From positions 1-64,000 of the forward strand of contig JAEOAD010002182.1 of NCBI GenBank assembly GCA_036365145.1: a stretch of 64,000 bases of DNA. Reading direction: 5' to 3'. Of this stretch, positions 1 to 12,706 are shown piece by piece. Below the pieces are notes generated by a model, which made no database searches, had not been told where the DNA came from, and was given only the letters and a program-made list of their open reading frames with translations. Source of the stretch: Orientallactaga sibirica. Lineage: Eukaryota > Chordata > Mammalia > Rodentia > Dipodidae. The position numbers and the translations under genes were made by a program. The stretch's first letter is position 1. Each line of letters starts with the position of its first letter.

Positions 1-651
1 CAACAAAATCAGAACTCAAATTGAAATCACACCTCAAAAGAGATGGACATGATGCAAAATACCACAACAGCAAACAAAAATCAAATTGAAATTATAAAAA
101 CCTCTCTAGAACCCCTCACCAGCAGAGTTACTCATGTGTAAGACAGAACCTCTGACCTGGAAGACAAGACAGAAGAAATTGATCAAGAGGCCAAAAACTT
201 TCCTAAGGTCAAAATATCAAGTGAACTTGAGGGAACTGTGGGAAACCCTAAAATGAGCAAACATCAGAGTCATGGGAATACCAGAAGGAGAGGAAATTCA
301 GGACACAGACATAGAGACCATATTCAACAAAATTATTGCTGAAAATTTTCTGAATCTCTCAAAGGCCACAGAACACCAAACACACAGGACCAAAGCAGAA
401 ACTCTCCAAGACACATCATGGTTAAAACTCTTAACAACATAAACAAAGAGAGAGTGTTAAAAGCAGCAAGAGAGAAACAATTCACAATATACAAAGACAA
501 TCCCATCAGAATTACATCAGATTTCTCAATGGAAACCCAGAAAGCCAGAAGGGCCTGGAATGAAACACTTCGAACTCTGAAAAACTATGGCTTCCGACCC
601 AAGCTACTCAACACAGCAAAAGTATCCCTCGTAATAGATGGTGAAAGATAA
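1..651 (+). pseudogene. LINE-1 ORF1 remnant (copy A, 3' part)
   Basis: ORF1p is the RNA-binding chaperone of LINE-1 particles. The open stretch 418-651 (77 codons) carries its C-terminal half, with motifs such as 'NPIRITSDFS' and 'ARRAW' that are typical of the RRM/C-terminal domain. The same segment recurs in copy D at 26,9xx-27,238. Upstream, the coiled-coil part is broken by stops, for example TAA near 138. It ends at 651 with a TAA just after 'VIDGER', whereas copy D reads on. Not functional. Confidence 0.85.
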
Positions 652-3186
652 ACATTCTATGAAAAAAAGACAACTCTATAATTTTATGAACACAAAGCCA
701 AACCTACAGAGAATACTTGAGGGAATAGTCCACATAGAACAGTCAAACAACCAATCTCAAGCACCAACAAGAAGATGACAATAAACAAAACAGAGCAGGC
801 TCAAAATAGTACAAAACACAAGAAAGCACCAAACCCCATAAAACACCTCATCGTGGCAGGGGTTAATTCACACCTTACAGTAATAACCTTAAACATTACT
901 GGTCTTAACTCATCCATCAAAAGACACAGGTTATCAGGATGGATAAAAAAACTAGACCCTTCTATCTGCTGTCTTCAGGAAAATCACCTTATCATTAAAG
1001 ATAGACACCTCCTCAGGGTGAAAGGTTGCAAAATGATATTCCAAGCAAATGGAAATAAAAAACAAGTGGATGTTGCTATATTAATATCTGATAAAATAGA
1101 CTTCAAACCAAAAATAATTAAAAAGGACAAAAAGGCCACTTCTTACTCTTCAAGGGAATGATACAACATGAGCACATCACAATAATACATATGCACCAAA
1201 CACAGGTGCACCACAGTTTATAAAACAAAATCTACTCAACAATAAAACAGAAATAAACACCAACACCATCACAGTTGGAGACTTAAATACTATACTATTC
1301 TCAACAGACAGATCATCCAAGCAGAAAATCAACAGGGAAATAACAGAGCTCAACAACATCATAGATCAACTAGAACTAATGGATATCTACAGAACTTTCC
1401 ACCCCAACTCTACAGAATACACACTCTTCTCAGCAGCCCACAGAACCTTCTCCAAAATTGACCATATATTAGGCCATAAAACTTCCCTTCATAAAGTCAG
1501 GAAAATTAAAATAACTTCCTGCATCATGTCAGATCACAATGCTTTAAATCTAGAAATTAACAAAAGACACATCAAGAACTGCACCAGCTCTTGGAGACTA
1601 AAAAACACACTTTTAAGCAATGAATGGGTCATAGAAGAAATCAAAAAAGAAATTGTAAAATTCCTAGAATTGAATGATAATGAAAACAAAATCTGCAAAT
1701 ACTTATGGAACACAATGAAGGAAGTCATAAGGGGAAAATTCATAGCCCTAAATGCCTTCATTACAAAGACAGAGAGATCCCAAAATAATAACAGACTATG
1801 CAACTAAAGGCAATGGAGAAACAAGAAGAATACAATGCAAAGAGCTACAGATGGAAATAAATAATCAAAATTGGAGCAGAAATTCATGAATTGGAAACTA
1901 CACAGACTATTTAAAAATCAATGAAATGAAGAGCTGGTTCTTTGAAAAAATAAGTAAGGTTGACAAACTCCTGGCCAAATTGATCAAGTAAAATAAGAGA
2001 AGTCTCAACAAAATCAGAATTGAAAAAGAAAAGATCACAACAGACATCGATGACATTGGAAGAATCATCAGGGCATACTTCCAAAACCTCTACTCCAAAA
2101 AAATTAAATAATCTCGAAGACATGGATGAATTCCTAGCCATATATGACCTGCCAAAACAAAACTCAGAGCAGATTAATCTCCTAAAGAAAACTATCACAC
2201 CCATAGAGATTGAAAAGGTAATCAAACACCTCCCCAAAAATAAACATCCAGGACCAGATGGCTTCTCAGTTGAATCCTATGAAACCTTCATTGAAGAACT
2301 GAAACCAATTTTTCCTCAAATTATTCCACATAATTGGAGATCAGGGAATCCTACCCAACTCCTTTTATGGAGCTAGCATCACCCTAATACCAAAACCAGA
2401 CAGAGATGCAACAAGGAAAGAAAACTATAGGCCTATATCCCTAATGAACTTAGATACAAAGATCCTGAACAAAATCCTTGCAAACTGAATTCAACACATC
2501 AAAAGCATTGTCCACCTTGATCAAGTAGGCTTCATTCCAGGGATTCAGGGATGGTTTAACATACAGAAATTGGTCAATGTAATACACCACATAAATAAAC
2601 TGAACCATAAGAACCACATGATCATCTCAACTGATGCAGAGAAGGCCTTTGACAAAATACAAAACCATTTCATGATCAAAACACTAGAAAGAATAGCCAG
2701 AGAGGGATTATATCTCAACACAATAAAGGCTATATATAAAGCTGCTAAGGCCCAAATAATACTTAATGGGGAAAAGCTCAAGGAGTTCCCACTGAAATCA
2801 GGAACAGGACAGCGGTACCCATTCTCACCACTGCTCTTCAACATAGTACTAGAAGTACTAGCCCAAGCAACAAGACAGGAGAAAAAAATAAAAGGGATTC
2901 AAATTGGAAGGAAAGAAGACAAGTTAGCCTTATTTGCAGATGACATGATCCTATATATAAGTGACCCAAAAGTCTCCATCTCAAAACTTATAAAGGTGAT
3001 AAATTCCTTCAGCAAAGTGGCAGGATACAAAATCAATACACAAAAATCAGTAGCTTTTCTATATGCAAAGGAGAAATATGCAGAGAAAGAAATCAGTGAG
3101 GCTACCCATTTTCAATAGCAAATAAAATTAAATACCTTGGAATAACACTAAACAAGAATGTGAAAGACTTACATAATAAAAACTTA

Positions 3187-3470
3187 GGGCTGGAGAGATG
3201 GCTTAGGGGTTAAGGCACCTGCCTCCTAAGCCTAAGAACGCTGGTTCCAATCTCCAGGTCCCACGTTTAACCAGATGCAAAGTGACACAAGGGTGCAATG
3301 CCGCACTTGACCACAAGGGGGCGCACACATCTGGATTTCGTTCTCAGCAGCTGGGACACTGCTGGCACGCCCATCTCTGTCTTCCTCTCCCTCTCTCTCT
3401 CTCTCTCTCTCTTTCTCTCTGTGCCTCTCTCCAAAAAATAAAATAAATTTAAATTTAAATTTAAAAAAAA
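3187..3470 (+). mobile_element. B2-type SINE, long subfamily
   Basis: It has a tRNA-derived head ('GGCTGGAGAGATGGCTTAGG', A/B-box promoter region), a central block with 'GTGACACAAGGG', a TC-rich tract and an AAATAAA-type tail. It is inserted in LINE-1 ORF2, with an imperfect ATAAAAAC-type target duplication on both sides. The long central block separates it from the shorter B2 copies in this window. A CTCF-like core lies inside (3311-3324). Confidence 0.88.
3311..3324 (+). promoter_or_regulatory. CTCF-like core motif inside SINE
   Basis: CCACAAGGGGGCGC matches the known CTCF core (CCACNAGGGGGCGC) at every defined position. It lies in the central block of the long B2-type SINE. Binding is inferred, not shown. 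Confidence 0.5.
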
Positions 3471-4315
3471 CATAAAAACACTCAAGAAAGAAATAAAGGA
3501 GGATTGAGAAGATCCATGTTCCTGGATAGGTAGAATTAATATTGTAGAATTGGCAATTCTACAAAAAGCAATATACAGATTAAACACAATACCAATAAAA
3601 ATATCAGCATCATCCTTCACAGAGATTGAAAAACATGATCTCAAAATTCATATGGAATGGCAGAAGACCTCAGATATCCAAACATATCCTCATAGGGGGA
3701 AAAAAAAAAACTCTGGCAGTATCACCATACCCAATCTAAAGCTATATTACAAAGCCATATTGACAAAAACAGCATGGTACTGGAATAAAAACAGAAACAT
3801 AGACCAATGGAACAGATTTGAAGACCCAGACTTTAGGTAGACTAACTACAGCTGCTTGATCTTTGACAAAGGTGCCAATAATATAGGCTGGAGAAAAGAC
3901 AGCATCTTCAACAAATGGTGTCAGACAAACTGAATGACCATACGTAGAAAAATGAAATTAGACCCATTCATTTCACCACACACAAAATTAAAGTCCAAAG
4001 GTTTAAAGACCTCAACATAAGACCTGAAACTCTTCAACTACTGGAAGAAAAAAATTAGGAGGCACTCTCCATGATACAGGGCTGGGAAAAGACTTCCTGA
4101 ACAAAACCCTAGTAGCCCAGGAAATTAAACAAGCACTCAACCAATGGGATCTCATGAAGCTAAAATGTTTTGCACAAACATACCATAAGCAGAGCAAATA
4201 GATTACCCACTGAATGGGAGAAAAACGTTGCCAGGTATATGACTGCCAGAAGCCTAATATCTAGAATCTACAAAGAACTCAAAAAACAAAACAATAAAAA
4301 AAAAAAAATCAAACA

Positions 4316-4515
4316 GGGGTTGGAGAGATGGCTTAGCAGTTAAGGCATTTGCCTGCAAAGCCAAAGGATCCCAGTTAGACTCTCCAGGACCCACATTAGC
4401 CTATGCACAAGGAGGTGCATGCATAGAGTTCATTTGCAGTGGCTGGAGGCCTGGAACATCCATTCTCATTCTCTGCCCCCCCTTTTCTCTCTCAAATAAA
4501 TACATAAAATATATA
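4316..4515 (+). mobile_element. B2-type SINE, short subfamily
   Basis: It has the head 'TTGGAGAGATGGCTTAGCAG', the middle 'TTCATTTGCAGTGGCTGGAGG', a TC-rich run and a CAAATAAATA tail. It is inserted into the C-terminal part of LINE-1 copy A. Confidence 0.88.
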
Positions 4516-6747
4516 TATTTTAAAATCCATCAACCCACTCCAAAAGTGGGGCAGAGAAATAAATAGGGAGTTCACAGAGGAAGAATTAAAAATGGCTGAC
4601 ACAATTTAAGAAAATGTTCAACATCCCTAATCATTAAGGAAATGCAAATTAAAACAACTATGAGATACCACATTACCCCAGTAAGGATAGCAAACATTAA
4701 AAAATGAAATGAAAACAAATTTTAGTGAGGATATGGAGAATAGAAACACTCATTCACTGTTGGTGGGAATGTACACTGGTATAACCACTTTAGAAATCAA
4801 TACGGAGACTACTGAAAAGGATGAATGTAGAGTTACCAACAGACCCTGTTATTCCCTTACTGGGCATTTACCTGCAAAGCTCCACATCTCAGTACAGCAA
4901 TATGTGCTCAACCACATTTATAGCTGCTCAATTCATAATAGCTAAAGACTGGAATCAACCCAGGTGCTCATCATTGAATGAATGGATAACAAAGATGTGG
5001 TATATCTACACAATGGAATTCTACTCAGCAGTATGATGAAATGACACAATGAAATTTGGAGAACAATGGCTGAACTTGGAACAGATCATTCTAAGTGAAC
5101 TAACACAATCACAGAAAGACAACCATCTCATGGTCTCACTCATCTGTGGTTCCTAACCTGGATCAGCCCAAGTTACTGACATACCTAAACAGCATCTTGA
5201 GGCTTGGACAACAGGGAAGGTAGGACTTGGGGAAAGAGGGGGACCAAAACTGAACCAAAACTGAACTGGTACCATAGAATCTTATATCCTGGGAAGTCAG
5301 ACTAAAAGGTGGAACCCTTAAGAGGACCTTAGGGGGAGCATCTGAATCAAAGGGCCCTAGAAAGTGTGAGATGAAACCTAACCTTAAATTTCTCCTGTTT
5401 CTCTTTCTTCTCTGTTTGTTTCTTTTTCCCTTGGCAGGGGCCTGTAATTCCCTGTATCAGCATGTGGTTAATATCCACAATGAGCTGTCGATCAGAGAAA
5501 CCTACTAGATCTCCCAAAACAAACAAGACAGACTTCTGTCAGAGCATTTGATTACCCAACAGAGGCTAATGGTAAGACCCTACTGCTGAAGACACCATAC
5601 GCTTTCTACATGGACCATAGAGAGACCTCGCTAGAAGTTGGAAGAGAGCCAGTCCCCAATTAGCCCATCTAGTTCTGGAAGGCACTACATGAACTACTGG
5701 GGGCAAGTGGCCAACATCTATCCAAGCAACTCAAAAGCTATGCAACTCAGAAGCAAACAACCTGACATGATGCTCACACAAGTGCAATAGTGGCACACAG
5801 CCATGGTGGGTAACCAACTGCTCTTAGGTTGGCTAACAGATCCACTCAGCAGAAAGGAAACCATATTTTTGGAACTGGGAAACAAGTCAGAATCATATCC
5901 AGATAATGATTCTGCTTTCTGTTGTCAAGCTCCCACTAATCTTGGGCTATAACAGGGTCTACACCTTTTAGATTCTCTAAATTAATAATGGTTATCCCAT
6001 TTAACCAGTGCTGACTTCACTCTCTGTTGCAGAATCTGCTTCTCTTTTTCAAATGGGAGCTGGGCCTGAAGAGATAAATGACCAGTGCACTCCACCCTGG
6101 CCCCAGCTGAAACCACAGAGCAAATAAGCAAGAGGGCTGCTTTATTAATGAATCTGATATCAGCACAAGGGTGAAGGAGATAGACACTGAGGACACTCCA
6201 CACATACCAAACCAGAGATTCAAAGGCTCCTATGTGTCCTTCACTGAAGTAGACTTAAAATGCTCCCAGCATGGCTCAGGGAATTTTGCACAAGAGGGGG
6301 CAGAAAGATTGTTAGAATTGGGACATTTTGCACAGAGGCATTGCCTCTCCTCTCCATCATGCATGACCCACAATCCCCATGAGATTGACCTGCATCCCCA
6401 ATGAGGAAGGCCTCTTCAGAAAGAGGCAGGGAGGAGGGAAAAGATGACACCAACATGTGTTGTTTATATACTAAATTTGTCCATACTTAATAAAAATTAA
6501 AAAGTAAAAAAGTAATTTAAAAAAGTAAGCCTGATGTAAAAAGTTGCGCAACAGCAAGAGGCCCTGTTGCACTGGCACACACACACACAGTCACACAATC
6601 ACTGCAAACACATGAAAGAATATCTTAAAGTGTTTGCATAGTATTCAAAAGTTAAAAATCAATGACTAATGAGTGCAGGGATCATATTTCTTTAATCTCT
6701 ACCAGAATACAAGCTCAGCATTCAGCAGAAATCAGAAGTAGGGTTTA

Positions 6748-6910
6748 GGGCTGGGGAGATGGTTCTGAAGCTAAAGATACCTGTATGAAAAACCTGTTGT
6801 CCCAGGATCGATTCCCCAGAACTCACATAAAGCCAGACCTTTCCAGGGGTAAGTAGCCCTGACACTCCCACATTCATTCTCTTTGTCCTTCTCTCTGTAG
6901 TAAATTAAAG
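6748..6910 (+). mobile_element. Old B2-type SINE
   Basis: A diverged head ('GGGCTGGGGAGATGG') and the tRNA-like 'GATCGATTCCCCAGAAC' are recognisable, with a TC-rich 3' part. Confidence 0.7.
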
Positions 6911-7039
6911 AGCAATGTTTGGTCAGCACTGACACACCTGAGAAGGCTGGAGCAAGCCTTCCTATCACACTTGGGAGGGCAGTGAGACCCACTGTTCTAT
7001 CCTTTATACTGACACAAATATTCTGAGTCTCAAGAATGC

Positions 7040-7185
7040 TTTGTGAGACAAGGTATGTGGCACAGGCCTGTAATCCCAGCACTCCCAAGGCACAGACAAG
7101 ATGGCCACAAGTTCAAGGCCAGCATAGTCTACGGGATTTCCAGACCTGACAGGACTACATAGTGAGACTCTGTCTCAAAATAAAT
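7040..7185 (+). mobile_element. B1 SINE (7SL-derived)
   Basis: 'CCTGTAATCCCAGCACTCCC' and 'GTGAGACTCTGTCTCAAAA' are the start and end of a diverged B1. Confidence 0.8.
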
Positions 7186-7205
7186 GTGCAGAAGAGGGAA
7201 GAAAG

Positions 7206-7540
7206 GAGCTGAGATCTGAGGAGATGGCTGAGTGGGTGCAGTGCTTGCTGTGCAGCCATGAGGACCTGAGTTCAGACCCGCAGCACCGACCTAAAGCGCC
7301 CGTGAGGTGGAGAGGTCTGCCATGTCAGTGCTGGGTAAGCGCAGATGGCAAATCCCTGGGTGAACCCAGTCCAGCCCAATAGTGAGTTCTAGATTCAGAG
7401 AGACTTTGTCTCCGCGAGTAAAGTGGAGAAAGACTGAGGAAGATGTCTAACGTGGAAACCTGGCCTGCACACGCAGGGATGGACAGGCGCACGAGCACAC
7501 GTGCGTGCACGCACGCACGCACGCACGCACGCAGGGGCAC
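7206..7540 (+). mobile_element. Old B3/B2-like SINE with an (ACGC)n run at its end
   Basis: The head is 'GAGGAGATGGCTGAGTGGGT', followed by 'GACCTGAGTTCAGACCC' (tRNA B-box-like). The element runs into a microsatellite of ACGC/GCAC units (about 7493-7533), as B3-type SINEs often do. It borders the CpG-rich block on the right. Confidence 0.65.
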
Positions 7541-7544
7541 ACAC

Positions 7545-8110
7545 AAAGGATGGGGGCGTGTCCACAGGCCTCAGGGCCGCCATCACCCGCTGTCTCTGTC
7601 CTGCCTCTGGCCTCCCTGGTCCCAACCGTCCTCGTGTACTCGCCTCCCCACACTCTGTATACCTGACCCCAAGTGCGCGCTCAGCGGGCAGTGGACAGAC
7701 GGACACAAGCTGACCACGACGGCCCACGCGGCCTCGGCCAGCACCTCACGCGCCCGCGCCTGGATCCAAGAGCAGTTGGCTCTGAAGCGCATGCGCACCC
7801 CGACGTCGCGGCGGCGTGATGACGTCACACGACGACCTTGCTGGGATGAAGTCTGTCTACCTGGAGGCTGAGTCACGTTAGAACTGTTCTTGCTTTGTTT
7901 TGTCGGGAGCGTCAAAAGAGACTTCTCTAACGGGAACTTGGACGAGAGACTCCTGTCCCTCGAAATCGCCGAACAAAGTGAAGATCGACTGCGGAGCGTC
8001 CTCAGAGCCGCAAGGGGTGGACAGGGACTGGCAAAGAGGTTGGGGCGGGCAGTGCGGGAGGGATGGAGACCTAGAAGTTGCAAGGTCGACAGTTACGGGC
8101 AAAGTGAGTC
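7545..8110. promoter_or_regulatory. CpG-island-like promoter block with NRF1, CRE and AP-1 type motifs
   Basis: This is the only CpG-dense stretch of the window. It holds a perfect NRF1-type palindrome GCGCATGCGC (7787-7796), a perfect CRE palindrome TGACGTCA (7820-7827) and an AP-1-type TGAGTCA (7869-7875). No TATA box is obvious. A possible non-coding first exon runs right from about 7870 to a GTGAGT donor near 8101, but I recognise no coding exon. The overlapping ORFs on both strands are what GC-rich sequence gives by chance. It may be the start of a neighbouring gene whose body lies outside the window. Direction is unknown. Confidence 0.6.
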
Positions 8111-9182
8111 AGGGCTCCCTGTCCCTGCAGAAGCCTAGCAGAACTGCTTGGGCCTTGTTCCACCTGCCTAACAGAAACCAAAGCCCAGAGTGTGGGTTGA
8201 CCCGATTTTGCTCCGGCCTAGGAATGATGTCAGGGCTGAATGCAGGTTCTGGGGATCTCAGTGGTGCTAGAGGAACCTGCTTCTAGCCTTCATCACTCCT
8301 TAACCTCCAGTTACTTTAGGATGATGCAAGATGCATAAAAATATTAGATACTCTGCACATGAGTGGAAAGAAAAACAGACGAGTGAGAATCATGATAGAG
8401 AAAATGAGAGGAGGGGAAGTGAATAAAAGGAAAGCAGGAAAAGTGAGTTACATGTAAAAAGGGAGTTTGGGATAAGGATAGAGAGAAAAGAGTGAGGCAA
8501 AGAAACATAGTCAGATAACCCAAAGTAGACACAGGCTTCACAAGGCTAAGATAGACTCCACACAAAAGATTAACTGATGCAAAGCCTTCAACATGAAGAC
8601 CCTAGAAAACCCACCTATCCTGTGTTCTCTAGGAAAGTCTATCAAAGGTAAAATGACAAATAAAATAATGGACATAGAAAACAGATGAGGAAGAGGCAGA
8701 GGGAGTTGTGTTAATTTTTCTTAGGAGACTTTAGCAAATTTCTTACCACCCCAGATGGGGCACCAACAGATCAAAGTCCAAGTTGATGAATGAGTGACTT
8801 CATTGGGCTAACTTACACAGCATGAGTGACAGGTCACTTACAAGAATGTGGGTGGTCCCAAAACAAGCTACACTCCAACCTGCTATGCCCTCTTGATGGC
8901 AACCTCATGAGAGCTGCATCAGGAGTGCACAGTTACACATCCTCATGAAAGCTGCATCACAGTTGCACAGTCATGTGACAGTACTCCCTACATACTCCAA
9001 CACCTGCAAAGTTCACATGCATCTTGGAGGGTCAGGAAGGAGGAATTCTGGCCTCCCAGTGAAGGTCCATGACAAGACAGCCATGGACAGTTGTAAAATG
9101 ATGCTCTTCAACTGAAGAACAGAAAAGGGATTTTAGGCAAGAATGAAAGAAAGAAGAAAGGTCGGGGAGAACTAAATAACAG
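8111..9182. other. Intergenic or intronic stretch, no gene seen
   Basis: After the CpG block the sequence becomes A/G-rich (8340-8500). At 8740-9010 it looks like an unidentified old repeat, with 'GAGAGCTGCATCA' and 'GAAAGCTGCATCA' repeated about 40 bases apart. No exon or RNA gene is recognisable. Confidence 0.5.
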
Positions 9183-10153
9183 AATTTCTATTTTTTGCAC
9201 TGTCATACAGGCATACAATGCACTGTGACCTTACTCCTCCTGCCCAGTTATCCTCTCTCTTCCCCTCTTCTCCCACTAACATTCTCCTTCTTTCCACTAG
9301 GTCTACGTCTGATTTAAAATATACTGTTTGCTTCTTTTAGAGACACTGACTAAAATTAGGGTCACGTTCATGAGCATGGGGGGAGAGGTTACTTACTGGA
9401 GAAATGGCAACTCACCAATTGTTACATGACTAAAGAACACATTACCCCTCTTCCAGATATCATCAGTTGCCAGAATTTGTTTGGGAGGTATAGGAAGCTT
9501 CAGACCACTTTCAGCCTGTTTTTTTTGTTTTTTTTTTTTTCCGTTTACATCCTACAAACAATGCCTGTGGTGTCTTCAGCAATAGGGACTTGCCATGCGG
9601 TTTGGGTGGATAACCGAGAACAATGGCAATAGCCCATATAGTTGTTGTGGCCTTGGTAGTCTCCCTGACAAACAACTCATTAGGAAATATCCTATCCCTT
9701 GCACGGGAATTTTCCAATAATACTCTATGATGTCTGGGAGCAGCTTTTTGCACCCATGTAGGAGGACTTCATTGAAAACCCTGTTTAAAATAAAATTAGA
9801 AGTTAGCTTAGAGTGGTCTGTTTCCAAATGGCTTATTCCCACATCCATAGTTTTCATTTATCTTCATCTCCCCACTTCTATCCTTACTAAACTTTGCCCT
9901 CAATATTATTCCCCTCTACTTTGGTGTCCCATGTGTTCTGCTACCCTCCTGTATAATCACTGCCCCTGTACTCTTTCTGTCTTCCTGGCTTCTAAAGATA
10001 CTGGTTCTGACATATATCCACTAATCTAGAAGTTCAAAATGGCATATTTCCATAGCAGAACACATTTAGCTTTTTTTTTTTTTTTTTTTTTTTTTGAGAC
10101 TGGGTTATTCATGATTTCTTCCACCTCCATCTATTTTCCTGGAAATTTCACAA

Positions 10154-10401
10154 TTTTTTTTTTTTTTTTGGAGAGTGACAGCGAGAGAGAGAGAGGGAGA
10201 GGAAGACAGATAGAGATGGGCACACCAGCAGCCTCTCGGCTGCTGCGAACAAAATCCAGATGTGTGCACCCCCTTGTGGTCAAGTGCGGCATTGCACCCT
10301 TGTGTCACTGCGTCTGGCTAAACGTGGGACTGGAGATTGGAACCAGCATTCTTAGGCTTAGGAGGCAGGCACCTTAACCGCTAAGCCATCTCTCCAGCCC
10401 C
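10154..10401 (-). mobile_element. B2-type SINE, long subfamily, minus strand
   Basis: It ends (on plus) in 'GCTAAGCCATCTCTCCAGCC', the reverse complement of the SINE head, and begins after a T-run. It carries the long central block and sits in the 3'UTR/ORF2 end of LINE-1 copy B. The CTCF-like core is at 10266-10279. Confidence 0.88.
10266..10279 (-). promoter_or_regulatory. CTCF-like core motif inside SINE
   Basis: On the minus strand it reads CCACAAGGGGGTGC, one C-to-T change from the consensus core. Confidence 0.4.
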
Positions 10402-11755
10402 AATTTTATTTTTTTTATAGCTGAATAAACTCTATTGTTTATATGTACCACATTTTCATTACCCATTCATCAGATGATTGGCATCTAGGCTGATTGCTTT
10501 TTTTTTTATCTATTGTGAATAGAACAACAATGAACATGGCTGAGAAAGTATCTCTGAAGGACAGCATAATCTTTAGGGTCAGTGGCTAGGGGTGGTATAG
10601 TGGGGTCATATGGTAGATCTATTCTTAACTTTTAGGAATATCTCCATACTGACTTCCTTAATAGCTGCACCAGGCTGCATCACACCCACAGTGAATAAGG
10701 GTCCTTCTTTGCCCATATCCTTGTCAGTAGTTTTTGTCCTTCTTTATAGTGTTTCCAAGTAGCATCTCCTTCTTCCTCAGGCTGACTTGAAAGACACTAT
10801 GCAGTCCCAGGCTGGCCTGGAACTTACAGCAATTCTCCTACATCTGGCTCCCCAGTTCTCCAGTGCTAGGATTAATATGTGCACTACTATGCCTGGTTCT
10901 TGGGTTTTTGTTTGTTTGTCTGTTTGTTTGTCTGTTTGTTTGTTTGTTTTGATGCTAGCCATTCTGACTGAGCGTGATGGAATCACAGCAGTTTTAGTTT
11001 GCATTTCCCTGATGGGAAATTTAAAAATATTTACTGGCTATTTGTATTCTTTTCAGAACTCTCAGGTGAGTTTCATAACCCAATTTTTTTGTTGGGTTGT
11101 TCATTTTCTTGGTGTTTAGGTTTTTGAGTGCTTTGAATATTCTACATGTCTAGCAGGCAAGACCTTCTCCTATTCTGTTGGCTGCCTCTGCATTCAGGTG
11201 GGCATTTCTTGTGCTATACAAATGCATTTTCGTTTCATGTCTTCTTATTTGTAATTATTGAACTTATTTCCTGAGTGGTTTTAATTCTATCCAGAAAATA
11301 CCTACCTACACATATACCTTGTGGCCACACCCCAAAAGGACTTCCTTTACTACTTCCATTGTTTAATGTTTCATTGTTTAACATTGAGGTCTTTGAGGTA
11401 TTTGGAGTTGATTTGTGTGCAGGGTGAGAAGTAAGGTTCTACATTCTTCTACATGTGGTTATCTAGTTTTAACAGAACCATGTGTTGAAGTGCTTTATCT
11501 TCTCCCACATGTATTTTCCATGTTTATCAAAAATCAAGTGGCTTTATTGCATGGATTGATATCTAGTCCTCTATTCTATTCCATGGGCCCACATGTCATC
11601 TTTTGTGCCACACTATGCTGTTTTTATGTTATAGCTCTGCAGTATACCTTGAAATGAGGTATGGTGATACCACCAGCAGTATGTTTTTTGCTCAAGGTCG
11701 TTTAGGCTATCCAGGGTCTCTTCTGCTTCCACACAAATTTTAGGATTGTTTTTTT

Positions 11756-12158
11756 TTTTCTTTTTTTAAATTCTTGTGCACACGTGTGTGTGCACATATG
11801 CATGTGTGTGTGTGTCTGTGTAGAGTGTGAGTGGTGTGATATATGATGTGTTTGTTGTGATATGTAAACGTGTATGTTCATGTATCCATGCCCTATGCAC
11901 TAACATGTAGACGCCAGAGGAGAATGTTGGTTGTACTCCTCTATTTCACATTTGCATGCTTCCTTGAGATAGGTTCTCTCCCTCAACCCAGCGTTGCCAT
12001 TTAAAATAAGGGAATCCCAGTGATGCTCCAGTGTCTTATTCCCAAGGTCTGGGGTAACAGATGTGAATGGCCATTCCCAGCCTTTTTGTGGATGCTGGGA
12101 AATGGAATTGTTTCCCAGCTGAATTTCTTGTTGTCTTTTTTAAATTTTTAAGGCCAAA
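11756..12158. other. Short gene-free stretch with GT-rich patches
   Basis: (TG)n-like sequence at 11775-11850 (GTGTGTGTGTCTGTGTAGAG) lies between two LINE-1 fragments. Nothing coding is seen. Confidence 0.6.
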
Positions 12159-12200
12159 TAGTGTGTGTGTGTGTGTGTATATATGTGTGTGTATATATAT

Positions 12201-12247
<47 letters not shown>

Positions 12248-12252
12248 TATAT
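12159..12252. repeat. Compound microsatellite (GT)n-(TA)n
   Basis: A run of GT units is followed directly by a long TA run up to about 12252. It produces a spurious Tyr/Ile-rich open frame. Confidence 0.95.
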
Positions 12253-12705
12253 CACATTTTCTTTATCCATTAATCTTTATCCATTTCTTTATCCATTCAT
12301 CACAGTGAGCACTTGGATTGGTACCATATCTTAGCTATTCTGAATAATGCTGCAATGAACATGGAAAAGCTGCTATCCTTTTGACTTACTGATTTCCATC
12401 CTTAGGCATATACCCAGAAGATTGCCAGATTGTGTGATAATTCTATTTTTATTTGTTTGAGGCATCTCTGTACTATGTTCCAGAATAGCTGTGTCAGTTT
12501 ATATTCTCATCAATGGTGTGCAAGGCTTCTCTCTTTTGCATAACCTCACCAACACTTGGTAATATTTGGTCCTTTTGGTTATAACCATCTTAGCAAGTGA
12601 AAGTTGATTTTAATTTGCATTTCTTTACAATAACCAATAATGAGCACTTAAAATATATCTATTGGACATTTGTGTGCCTTCTCTTTGAAGTGTGTATTTA
12701 GGTCT
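12253..12705 (-). mobile_element. Older LINE-1 ORF2 fragment, minus strand
   Basis: The reverse complement matches the ORF2 C-terminal segment ('TTTATCCATTCATC', 'AATAATGCTGCAATGAACAT', 'TTTAATTTGCATTTC'). It is much more diverged than copies A-D. Confidence 0.75.
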
Positions 12706-12706
12706 G

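Larger units (their letters stand above)
866..5039 (+). pseudogene. LINE-1 ORF2 remnant (copy A): endonuclease and reverse transcriptase
   Basis: ORF2p nicks the target DNA and reverse-transcribes the element RNA. The start reads 'TVITLNITGLNSSIKR', the usual beginning of the APE-type endonuclease domain. The endonuclease 'SDHN' motif (catalytic Asp/His) is at 1529-1540. The reverse transcriptase active-site box 'FADDM' is at 2933-2947. The reading ends near 'YTMEFYSAV' (about 5009-5035), the usual C-terminal landmark. The frame changes at least five times, and two SINEs interrupt it. Calling it dead is certain; the exact start is approximate. Confidence 0.9.
1..6530 (+). mobile_element. LINE-1 retrotransposon (copy A), decayed, runs off the left edge
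   Basis: The translated pieces, in order, are the end of ORF1, a full-length but frameshifted ORF2 (endonuclease, reverse transcriptase, C-terminal region) and a 3'UTR. The 3'UTR ends in A-rich sequence after an AATAAA at 6489-6494. Two SINEs are inserted, at 3187-3470 and 4316-4515. Many stops and frame changes make it inactive. The 5'UTR and most of ORF1 lie outside the window. Confidence 0.93.
9183..11755 (-). mobile_element. LINE-1 fragment (copy B), 3' end, minus strand
   Basis: On the minus strand this is the end of ORF2 plus the 3'UTR. The region 10415-11700 is the reverse complement of the segment that ends 'FYSAV' in copy A. The region 9500-9770 matches the 3'UTR also seen at 14577-14760. 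The element is 5'-truncated near 11755. A long B2-type SINE is inserted at 10154-10401. Confidence 0.85.

Noticed and set aside
7443..8286. Several frames of 82-166 codons on both strands
   Set aside because: GC-rich promoter sequence lacks stops by chance. No domain or splice support.
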